The notes below the pieces were generated by a model, which had not been told where the DNA came from, did not search any database, and saw only the letters and a list, made by a program, of their open reading frames with translations. Shown here in pieces: positions 44,305-51,013 of a stretch of 51,013 bases of DNA. Position numbers and translations under genes: made by a program. Origin of the DNA: Alphaproteobacteria bacterium HGW-Alphaproteobacteria-4 (GTDB taxonomy: Bacteria > Pseudomonadota > Alphaproteobacteria > Rhodobacterales > Rhodobacteraceae). The DNA is taken from contig PHEE01000023.1 of the NCBI GenBank assembly GCA_002842855.1, positions 1-51,013 of the forward strand. Reading direction: 5' to 3'. Positions within the stretch are counted from its first letter, which is position 1; each line of letters starts with the position of its first letter.

Positions 44305-45228
44305 ATGCGCACGGGGTTTTCCCCTGCGGCGGGCGATGCACTGGCAACATGGCTCGACCATCTGCGCGCGCTCGATGGCGCGGCCGACCATACGCTGACC
44401 GCCTATCGCGCCGACGTTGCAGAGTTTTTCGGCTTTCTTTCCAGCCACCGGGGCGAAAGCATGGGCAGTGCGCGGCTTGCCAGCATTGACCAGAGCGACA
44501 TGCGCGCCTTCATGGCGCATGAACGCGGGCGGGGCCTTGGCGCACGCTCGCTCGCGCGGAGGCTTTCGGCGGTCAAGGGTTTCGTCCGCTGGCTGGCCGA
44601 CCGCGACGGGTTTGATGCCACCCATGTGCTGGCCGCACGGGCACCCAAATACCCGCGCAGCCTGCCACGCCCGCTGACCGAAGAAGGCGCGCGCGATGTG
44701 ATCGATCGCGCCGAAACACAGACCGAAGTGCCTTGGATCGCGGCGCGCGACGCGGCGGTGCTGACGCTGCTTTATGGCTGCGGCTTGCGGATTTCCGAGG
44801 CGCTGGGGTTGACCGGGGCCGACCTGCCGCTGGGGGCCACGCTGCGCATTACCGGCAAGGGCGGGCGCGAACGCATCGTGCCGGTGCTGCCCGCCGCGAT
44901 TGGGGCGGTGGCCGAATACCTGCGGCTTTGCCCCTACCGGATGGAACCGGGGCTGGCGCTTTTTCGCGGCGCGCGGGGCGGGCCGCTCAACCCGCGGCTG
45001 ATTGCCCTTGCCATGCAGCGCGCGCGCATGAGCCTTGGCCTTCCCGCCACCGCCACCCCCCACGCGCTACGCCACAGCTTTGCCACGCACCTTCTGGCCG
45101 CCGGCGGCGATCTGCGCGCGATTCAGGAATTGCTCGGCCACGCCAGCCTTGCCACCACCCAGATCTATACCGCGGTTGACAGTGCCCGGCTGATGCAGAT
45201 TTACGAAGCCGCACACCCGCGCATGTGA
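44305..45228 (+). CDS. xerC: Tyrosine recombinase XerC
   Basis: 307 residues. XerC with XerD resolves chromosome dimers at dif with FtsK. The catalytic set is complete: R162 (GLRISEAL), K185 (GKGGRER), H253 and R256 (HALRHSFA), H279 (LLGHASL) and nucleophile Y288 (TQIYTAV). The N-terminal SAM-like core-binding domain covers about 1-110. The start is 1 bp after the DUF484 stop, consistent with a chromosomal xer gene rather than an integrase. A TTG start 3 codons upstream is possible. Confidence 0.93.
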   Translation: MRTGFSPAAGDALATWLDHLRALDGAADHTLTAYRADVAEFFGFLSSHRGESMGSARLASIDQSDMRAFMAHERGRGLGARSLARRLSAVKGFVRWLADRDGFDATHVLAARAPKYPRSLPRPLTEEGARDVIDRAETQTEVPWIAARDAAVLTLLYGCGLRISEALGLTGADLPLGATLRITGKGGRERIVPVLPAAIGAVAEYLRLCPYRMEPGLALFRGARGGPLNPRLIALAMQRARMSLGLPATATPHALRHSFATHLLAAGGDLRAIQELLGHASLATTQIYTAVDSARLMQIYEAAHPRM

Positions 45229-45284
45229 CAAAAGGGTGGCGCGGCAGCATTGCCAGACTTGGGCATTTGCGGCATGAATGCAGT

Positions 45285-45989
45285 ATGTCTGCGCGCCTTA
45301 ACGCCCTTTCGGTCCACCTTCTTACCGCCACCGGGGCGGTTCTTGCGATGCTGGCGATGCTGGCCGCCGTCGAGGGCGAATGGAGCATGATGTTCCTGTG
45401 GCTGGTGGGCGCGCTGATTGTCGATGGCGTCGACGGCCCGCTGGCACGTCGCTATAACGTCAAAAAAAACTGGCCAACGTATGATGGCGTCCTTCTCGAC
45501 CTGATCATCGACTACCTTACCTATGTTTTCATCCCCGCCTTCGCTCTCTTTCACTCGGGCCTGCTGCCGGGCTGGACCGGCTGGATAGCGATCATCGTCA
45601 TCACCTATGCCTCGGTGATCTATTTCGTCGATACCCGCATGAAAACCAAGGATTGTTCGTTTGCAGGCTTTCCTGCCTGCTGGAACATGGTGGTGCTGGT
45701 GCTGTTCGCGGCGCAGCCTAATTTCTGGGTAACACTCGCCGTTGTGGTGCTGCTGGCAGGCGCCATGTTCACCAACCTGCGTTTCATTCACCCGGTGCGC
45801 ACGGCGCGCTGGCGCGCGCTGTCGCTGCCTGTCGCAATCGCCTGGACAGGCTTTGCGGCCTGGGCCGCCTGGGTTGATTTTCACCCTGCCAGCTGGGCAC
45901 ATTGGGGGCTGGTCGCAACCTCGTCCTACTTGCTCGGGGTCGGCATCGTGCAGCAACTGATGCCCCCGCGTGAAGGCACCGCGGCCTAA
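45285..45989 (+). CDS. pcs: Phosphatidylcholine synthase
   Basis: 234 residues, about 8 membrane helices. It condenses CDP-diacylglycerol with choline to give phosphatidylcholine. The CDP-alcohol phosphotransferase motif runs from DGVDGPLARR (47-56) through YDGVLLDLIIDY (66-77), with the aspartates D50, D72 and D76, and DYLTYVFIPA is characteristic of Pcs. The start MSARLNALSV at 45285 is preferred to a longer frame reaching back to the xerC stop. Its stop overlaps the convergent DMT gene by 4 bp. Confidence 0.92.
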   Translation: MSARLNALSVHLLTATGAVLAMLAMLAAVEGEWSMMFLWLVGALIVDGVDGPLARRYNVKKNWPTYDGVLLDLIIDYLTYVFIPAFALFHSGLLPGWTGWIAIIVITYASVIYFVDTRMKTKDCSFAGFPACWNMVVLVLFAAQPNFWVTLAVVVLLAGAMFTNLRFIHPVRTARWRALSLPVAIAWTGFAAWAAWVDFHPASWAHWGLVATSSYLLGVGIVQQLMPPREGTAA

Positions 45990-46822
45990 AGCCGTGTCAG
46001 CATGACTCCCGCCACGATCATCGCCCCCGCCAGCGCCTTGCCCGGGTTCATTCGCTCGCCAAACGCGAGCCAGCCGATCAGCACAGCGAACAGGATCGAG
46101 GTTTCCCGCAACGCTGCCACCACCGCAATCGGCGCCATCGTCATCGCCCAGACCGAGATCGCGTAGGCGCCGTAAGAAGCCGCCGAGGCCAACCCACCAA
46201 GCGCCCAGCCGCGCATGCCCCCCGCCAGCACCTTTCGCCCACGCCACGCGACCATGCCCGCGGCAAACAGGATGCCATCAAGCACAAAGATCCAGCCGAC
46301 ATAAGCGATCGCATCGCCCGAAACCCGCGCGCCAAGCCCGTCGATGAGCGTGTAGCTCGCCGTCGCCACGGCCGAGCCGAGCGCGAAGGGCAAAAGTCGG
46401 CGGCTTTCGCCATCAGAAAACACGCCCCGCGCCATCATCAGAATGCCAAGGCCGAGCACCGTGATACCCAGATATTCCGCCCGGCTGACCGCATCGGCCA
46501 GGAATACCGCCCCCACGATCGCCACGAACATCGGCGCCGCGCCGCGCGCAATCGGATAGACCCGGCTCAGGTCGCCGTGATCATAGGCGTGGGTGAGAAA
46601 GAACTTGTAGCCAAAATGCGTGCACCCCGCCGCCAGCACCCAGGGCCAGACCTCGGCGTTTGGCCAGGGCCGTGAAAGCGCCACCGCAAGGCCGATCGGC
46701 ACCTCCATTACCGACAGCACCACCATGCCGCCGATCTTCGAAGCACCGACCTTGATCAGCGCATTCCACAGCGCATGCAAAAACGCAGCACCCAGAACCG
46801 CCAACATTAAACCAAGTGTCAT
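45986..46822 (-). CDS. DMT-superfamily permease (EamA domain)
   Basis: 278 residues with ten predicted membrane helices in two EamA-like halves: an N-terminal half with AFLHALWNALIKVGASKIGG and a second half with APIAVVAALRETSILFAVLI and GWLAFGERM near its end. Such permeases export or exchange amino acids, metabolites or drugs; this one's substrate is unknown. The start at 46820-46822 is preferred over an upstream frame lacking hydrophobic sequence. It converges with pcs. Confidence 0.87.
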   Translation of the reverse strand: MTLGLMLAVLGAAFLHALWNALIKVGASKIGGMVVLSVMEVPIGLAVALSRPWPNAEVWPWVLAAGCTHFGYKFFLTHAYDHGDLSRVYPIARGAAPMFVAIVGAVFLADAVSRAEYLGITVLGLGILMMARGVFSDGESRRLLPFALGSAVATASYTLIDGLGARVSGDAIAYVGWIFVLDGILFAAGMVAWRGRKVLAGGMRGWALGGLASAASYGAYAISVWAMTMAPIAVVAALRETSILFAVLIGWLAFGERMNPGKALAGAMIVAGVMLTRL

Positions 46823-47034
46823 CGCGCGCCGCACCCTCACCTTTGCCGCCTTCGGTAACGACCCTTGCCCGGCGCAGCAAGGGGGGCGTTGCCCCGCCTG
46901 CGGCCCCCGGGTTTCTTGGAGTTGCACAAACGCGAAAGGATGTGCGGTGATGAAGGAAGGGCTGCGCGCTCATGACGGTTTTGCACAGGTCGCGGGCCGC
47001 CTACCTTGGGGCATGCAGTGCAAGGAGACGCGCG

Positions 47035-48009
47035 ATGGGAATGTTGGTTGACGGCAAATGGCAAAGTGCCTGGTATGACACTTCGGCCTCAGGCGGTGCA
47101 TTCGTGCGCACCACGGCGCAGTTTCGCAACTGGGTCACACCCGACGGTTCCGCCGGCCCCTCTGGTGAGGCGGGTTTTGCCGCAGCCTCGGGGCGTTATC
47201 ACCTCTATGTCTCTTACGCCTGCCCCTGGGCGCACCGCGCGCTGATCTTTCGGGCGATCAAGGGCCTCGCGCCGCATATCGGGGTTTCGGTGGTGCACCC
47301 CGACATGCTGACCGAAGGCTGGACCTTCGGCACTGATTTCGACGGCGCCACCGGCGACGGCCTGTTCGACCTGCCCTACCTGCGCGACCTCTACACCCGC
47401 GCCGAACCTGCCTATTCCGGCCGGGTCACGGTGCCGGTGCTCTGGGACCGCGCGCGCGGGGTGATCGTTTCGAACGAATCGTCCGAAATCATCCGCATGT
47501 TCAATTCGGCCTTCGACGGGCTCACCGGCAACCGTGATGAGTATTGGCCCGCCCCGCTGCGCACCAAGATCGAGGCGGTGAACGCGCGGGTCTACGATAC
47601 CGTGAACAACGGCGTTTACAAGGCCGGGTTCGCCACCACCCAAACCGCCTATGACACGGCGGTGCATGCGCTTTTCGACAGCCTCGACTGGCTCGAGGCG
47701 CGGCTTGCGCGGCAACGCTACCTGTTGGGTGACCGCATCACCGAGGCCGACTGGCGGCTGTTCACCACGCTGGTCCGGTTCGATCCTGTCTACCATCTGC
47801 ACTTCAAGTGCAACCGCAGGCGGCTGATCGATTACCCCAACCTCTGGGCCTACACGCGCGAGCTTTACCAGTGGCCAGGGGTCGCCGAGACGGTGGATTT
47901 CGGCCATATCGTGCGCCACTACCACTACAGCCACGAAACCATCAACCCGCACCGGATCATTCCGATCAACCCTATCCTTGATTTCGAGGCCCCACACGGG
48001 CGCGGCTGA
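47035..48009 (+). CDS. Glutathionyl-hydroquinone reductase-like GST (Xi class)
   Basis: 324 residues. VSYACPWAHRALIFR has the catalytic C63 in the CPWAHR motif that separates Xi-class glutathionyl-hydroquinone reductases from other GSTs. VVHPDMLTEGWTF, NESSEIIRMFN and the C-terminal RHYHYSHETINP are also characteristic of the YqjG/PcpF group, which reduce glutathionylated hydroquinones using glutathione. CAAGGAGA lies ahead of ATG 47035. It is divergent from the DMT permease, with 212 bp between them. Confidence 0.93.
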   Translation: MGMLVDGKWQSAWYDTSASGGAFVRTTAQFRNWVTPDGSAGPSGEAGFAAASGRYHLYVSYACPWAHRALIFRAIKGLAPHIGVSVVHPDMLTEGWTFGTDFDGATGDGLFDLPYLRDLYTRAEPAYSGRVTVPVLWDRARGVIVSNESSEIIRMFNSAFDGLTGNRDEYWPAPLRTKIEAVNARVYDTVNNGVYKAGFATTQTAYDTAVHALFDSLDWLEARLARQRYLLGDRITEADWRLFTTLVRFDPVYHLHFKCNRRRLIDYPNLWAYTRELYQWPGVAETVDFGHIVRHYHYSHETINPHRIIPINPILDFEAPHGRG

Positions 48010-48076
48010 CGGGGGACTCGCATTCAAGCTTATGAATGCTTAGGTTGCGCAGGCAGTCACATCAAGGAGCCTGACC

Positions 48077-48463
48077 ATGAGCTACACCATCAACCGCACC
48101 ATCACCGACGCCAGCTTTGACGAGGTTGACGCCCGCACCCGCGCCGCGCTGGCCGACAAGGGCTTTGGCGTGCTGACCGAAATCGACGTGAAAGCGACGA
48201 TGAAGAAAAAACTTGATGTCGAGATGACCCCCTACCGCATCCTCGGCGCCTGCAACCCCACAATGGCGCACAAGGCGATCGGAATGGAGCCGCGCGTCGG
48301 CGCGATGCTGCCCTGCAACGTGATCCTGCGCGCCGTCGAAGGCGGGGTCGAGGTTTCGGCCATCGACCCGGTCGCCTCGATGCAGGCGATCGACAACGCC
48401 GAGCTGAAGGCAGTTGCGGGGCAAGTGCGCGAAATGCTCAAGGCGGTCGTCGCGGCGGTCTGA
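48077..48463 (+). CDS. DUF302 domain protein
   Basis: 128 residues. FDEVDARTRAALADKGFGVL, TEIDVKATMKKKL, ILGACNPTMAHKAI and LLPCNVIL-like LPCNVILRA are the DUF302 hallmarks. The domain is a small alpha/beta fold, often cytoplasmic, of unknown function; some members are linked to sulfur or metal metabolism. AAGGAG lies 8 bases before the ATG. It is followed by a good terminator. Confidence 0.9.
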   Translation: MSYTINRTITDASFDEVDARTRAALADKGFGVLTEIDVKATMKKKLDVEMTPYRILGACNPTMAHKAIGMEPRVGAMLPCNVILRAVEGGVEVSAIDPVASMQAIDNAELKAVAGQVREMLKAVVAAV

Positions 48464-48471
48464 CCACCCGT

Positions 48472-48500
48472 CTTCTTCAACGCCAAAATACCCCGCGGGG
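48472..48500. repeat. Copy of the intergenic AAATACCCC element
   Basis: CTTCTTCAACGCCAAAATAC followed by CCCGCGGGGG matches the copy at 42704 in the block CTTCAACG, then a base pair difference, then AAAATACCCC and a G run. It sits directly before the terminator. Confidence 0.5.
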
Positions 48501-48502
48501 GT

Positions 48503-48530
48503 CCGGGGGCGCGAAGCCCCCGGCCTTTTT
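48503..48530. terminator. Rho-independent terminator for DUF302 gene
   Basis: An 8-bp stem CCGGGGGC/GCCCCCGG with loop GCGAA (48503-48523) is followed by CC and TTTTT to 48530. It lies between the convergent DUF302 and ileS genes; the T run overlaps the ileS stop. Confidence 0.8.
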
Positions 48531-51013
48531 CACGCCAGCGCGTCGTCGCAGCGGGCGCAGACGCCTGCGTGGCTGTGCTGGCCTACGTCGGGCAGGATCT
48601 TCCAGCAGCGCTCGCATTTGGCGCCATCGGCAAGTTCGAACACCACCGCCACGCCCGGCACCTCGGGCAGGCGGAAGCTTTCCTCGGGCGCAGGCGTCGC
48701 GGTCAGTTCCACCGCCGAGGTGATGCAGAGATCGGCGAAGTTGACCGATTTCAGTGCGGCGAGCAGCCCGGCATCCTCGACATGCACCACCGGCGCTGCC
48801 TCAAGGCTTGCGCCGATCACCTTGGCGGCGCGCTGCACCTCCAAGGCCGCCGTCACCGCGCGCCGCGCGCGGCGGATGCCTTCCCACTTTGCCGCCAGGG
48901 GCTCATTGAGCCAGTCGGCGGGGGTGGCGGGCATGTCGACCAGGTGCACCGACGAGGCCTCGCCCGGATAGCGGCTCAGCCAAACGTCTTCCATGGTGAA
49001 CACCAGGATAGGTGCCAGCCAGGTGGTCAGACGGTGGAAGAGAAGGTCAAGCACGGTGCGCGCGGCGCGGCGCGTGGCACCCGAAACCGGGTCGCAGTAG
49101 AGCGCATCCTTGCGGATGTCGAAGTAGAAGGCCGAAAGATCGACCGTGGCAAAGGTGAACAGCGCCTGAAACACGCCCTGAAAATCAAAGGCGGCATAAC
49201 CCTTGCGCACGACGTGGTCGAGTTCGGCCAGCCGGTGCAGCAGCCATTGTTCCAGTTCGGGCATATCCTCGGGGGCCACCCGTTCGGCCTCGGTGAACCC
49301 GGCAAGGTTACCCAGCAAAAAGCGCATGGTGTTGCGCAGGCGGCGGTAGCTGTCGGCCACGCCTTTCAGAATTTCTTTACCGATCCGAAGGTCGGTGGTG
49401 TAGTCCGACTGCGCCACCCACAGGCGCAGGATGTCGGCACCGTAATCCTTGATAACCTCTTGCGGCGCCACGGTATTGCCGAGCGATTTGGACATTTTCA
49501 TGCCCTTTTCATCGAGCGTGAAGCCATGCGTCAGCACCGCCCGGTAGGGGGCGCGGCCCTTGGTGGCGCAGGCTTGCAACATGCTGGAATGGAACCAGCC
49601 GCGGTGCTGGTCGGTGCCTTCCAGGTAGAGGTCGGCGATGCCGTCGGCGGCCCCATCGGGCCGGTCGCGCAGCACGAAGGCGTGCGTCGAGCCGCTATCG
49701 AACCAGACATCGAGAACGTCAAAGATCTGGTCATAAAGGGCGGCGTCATGCAGCCCAGCCAGCATCTTTTCCTTGAAACCGCCCGTATACCACACATCGG
49801 CCCCGTCGGCCTCGAAGGCCCGCACGATGCGCGCATTCACCTGCGGATCGCGCAAAAGGAAGTCGGCGTCGGTAGGCCGCGCGCCACGCTTCACGAACAC
49901 CGTCAGCGGCACCCCCCAGGCGCGCTGGCGGCTCAGCACCCAATCGGGCCGCGCCTCGATCATCGAATAGAGGCGGTTGCGGCCGGTGGGCGGGGTCCAT
50001 TGCACCAACTGGTCGATCGAGGTCAGCGCGCGCTGCCGGATGGTATCGCCATATGTGCCCATGCCATCGTCAAGCTTGCGGTCGATCGCGGCGAACCACT
50101 GCGGCGTGTTGCGGAAGATCAGCGGCGCTTTTGACCGCCAGCTGTGCGGGTAGGGATGCTTGATCTTGCCCTTGGCCAAGAGCGCGCCGGCATAGGCCAT
50201 CTGCTTGATGACGGAAACGTTTGCCGGGCCTTCCTTGCCTTCAGGCGTGATGATCGCCTGGCCGCCGAACAGCGGCAGATCGGCGCGGTAGCTGCCATCG
50301 GGTTCGACGTTCCAGGTCATCGGCAGGCGGTATTTGACGCCGATCTGATAGTCATCGTCGCCGTGGCTGGGGGCGGTGTGCACGAAACCGGTGCCGACAT
50401 CATCGGTAACATGCTCGCCGGGCAGCATCGGCACGTCGAAATCCCATTCGCCTTTGCCTTCGGCCACGCCACGGAACGGGTGGGAGAGAACGAGGCCCGC
50501 CAGTTCCTCGGCGCTGACACGGCGCAGCATCGAAAAGCTTTCCACCTTTGCCGCCTTGAACACCTCGCCCGCAAGCTTGTCGGCCAGCACCAGCTTTTCG
50601 CCGACCTTCGCGGTCGCGCCTTCGGCCAGTTCTACAACCTCATAAAGCCCATATTCGATCCCGGGATTGAAGCAGACCGCGCGGTTCTGCGGGATCGTCC
50701 AGGGGGTGGTGGTCCAGATTACCACCGAAGCTTGCAGCAACTCCGTATTGATGCAGCCGTCGAGTTCGGGGAAATGCGATCCCGAAACCACCCCGAACCG
50801 CACCCAGACGGTGTGGCTGGTGTGGTCGTGATACTCGACCTCGGCTTCCGCCAGCGCCGTCTTTTCGACCGGCGACCACATCACGGGCTTAGACCCCTGA
50901 TAGAGCGAGCCGTTCATCAGGATCTTCATGAACTCGTCGGCAATCACCGCCTCGGCGTGGTAATCCATCGTCAGGTAGGGGGCATCCCATTTGCCGGTGA
51001 TGCCGAGCCGCTT
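48530..51013 (-). CDS. ileS: Isoleucine--tRNA ligase, 3' part (partial)
   Basis: 828 codons of the class I synthetase that charges tRNA-Ile are present; the 5' end with the HIGH motif lies beyond the right edge. The editing domain shows WTTTPWTIPQNRAV and GTGFVHTAPSHGDDDY. The catalytic KMSKS loop is KGMKMSKSLGN, preceded by the anticodon-binding region. The C-terminal zinc finger has CERCWKILPD and CARCDDAL. No break is seen. It reads leftward and converges on the DUF302 gene. Confidence 0.96.
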   Translation of the reverse strand, partial: KRLGITGKWDAPYLTMDYHAEAVIADEFMKILMNGSLYQGSKPVMWSPVEKTALAEAEVEYHDHTSHTVWVRFGVVSGSHFPELDGCINTELLQASVVIWTTTPWTIPQNRAVCFNPGIEYGLYEVVELAEGATAKVGEKLVLADKLAGEVFKAAKVESFSMLRRVSAEELAGLVLSHPFRGVAEGKGEWDFDVPMLPGEHVTDDVGTGFVHTAPSHGDDDYQIGVKYRLPMTWNVEPDGSYRADLPLFGGQAIITPEGKEGPANVSVIKQMAYAGALLAKGKIKHPYPHSWRSKAPLIFRNTPQWFAAIDRKLDDGMGTYGDTIRQRALTSIDQLVQWTPPTGRNRLYSMIEARPDWVLSRQRAWGVPLTVFVKRGARPTDADFLLRDPQVNARIVRAFEADGADVWYTGGFKEKMLAGLHDAALYDQIFDVLDVWFDSGSTHAFVLRDRPDGAADGIADLYLEGTDQHRGWFHSSMLQACATKGRAPYRAVLTHGFTLDEKGMKMSKSLGNTVAPQEVIKDYGADILRLWVAQSDYTTDLRIGKEILKGVADSYRRLRNTMRFLLGNLAGFTEAERVAPEDMPELEQWLLHRLAELDHVVRKGYAAFDFQGVFQALFTFATVDLSAFYFDIRKDALYCDPVSGATRRAARTVLDLLFHRLTTWLAPILVFTMEDVWLSRYPGEASSVHLVDMPATPADWLNEPLAAKWEGIRRARRAVTAALEVQRAAKVIGASLEAAPVVHVEDAGLLAALKSVNFADLCITSAVELTATPAPEESFRLPEVPGVAVVFELADGAKCERCWKILPDVGQHSHAGVCARCDDALA

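Noticed and set aside
42972..44312. 446-codon open frame on the minus strand over transaldolase and DUF484
   Set aside because: It spans two well-supported plus-strand genes and has no recognisable domain.
44305..45228. XerC as a phage or island integrase
   Set aside because: DUF484 lies 1 bp upstream, the common chromosomal xerC arrangement, and no att sites or island genes surround it.
48569..50134. 521-codon open frame antisense to ileS
   Set aside because: It lies opposite a clear synthetase with KMSKS and zinc motifs, and its composition is that of a shadow frame.

Overview
The window is a GC-rich alphaproteobacterial chromosome segment, most likely from a Rhodobacteraceae/Paracoccaceae (Rhodobacter-like) organism. 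Four things point there: a phosphatidylcholine synthase gene (pcs), an NDUFS4-like complex I accessory subunit, a GAAC-N7-GATC site resembling the alphaproteobacterial LexA box in front of uvrB, and a small protein of the Rhodobacter gene-transfer-agent spike-base family. No 16S gene is present, so genus and species cannot be assigned.

Layout. 1-3997: the early-gene end of a Mu-like transposable prophage that runs off the left edge (unknown gene, MuB-like ATPase, MuA-like DDE transposase, BcepMu gp16-like regulator, divergent Xre repressor, terminal repeats spaced 24 bp apart). 4031-5669: an E2-like acyltransferase with an altered active site, an unrecognised coding stretch and tRNA-Cys. 6043-14296: a catabolic cluster with a TetR regulator and its likely operator, a DctPQM TRAP transporter, a cyclase-family gene broken by an internal deletion, a BKACE (DUF849) enzyme, OsmC, SMP-30 lactonase and, beyond an IS remnant, a quinone oxidoreductase. 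14398-25343: mostly housekeeping genes (Bax-inhibitor-1 protein, GAPDH, tRNA-Arg, GNATs, NDUFS4-like, uvrB, mobA with a vestige of mobB, TusA-like, zinc finger, M20 peptidase, gnd).

25844-37930: a polysaccharide (capsule/EPS) locus with a priming sugar transferase, GDP-fucose synthase, Wzy-like polymerase, Wzx-like flippase, two glycosyltransferases and an acetyltransferase on the plus strand, and a WcaI-type glycosyltransferase plus GDP-mannose 4,6-dehydratase on the minus strand. gmd and fcl together predict GDP-L-fucose. Between the two halves lie two genes that are not polysaccharide synthesis genes: an SGNH-hydrolase-fold protein with a large beta-rich insert, and an 87-residue protein that looks like the RCAP_Rcc01079 spike base of the gene transfer agent (GTA). 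I read this as a GTA head-spike module sitting inside the locus that makes its probable polysaccharide receptor. It is the most interesting feature of the window.

38264-51013: a secreted COG4315 protein with an ECF sigma/anti-sigma pair, DUF1801, priA, transaldolase, DUF484-xerC, pcs, a DMT permease, a glutathionyl-hydroquinone-reductase-like GST, DUF302 and the 3' part of ileS, which runs off the right edge. Several intergenic regions carry a recurring GC-rich element built around AAATACCCC/GGGGG.
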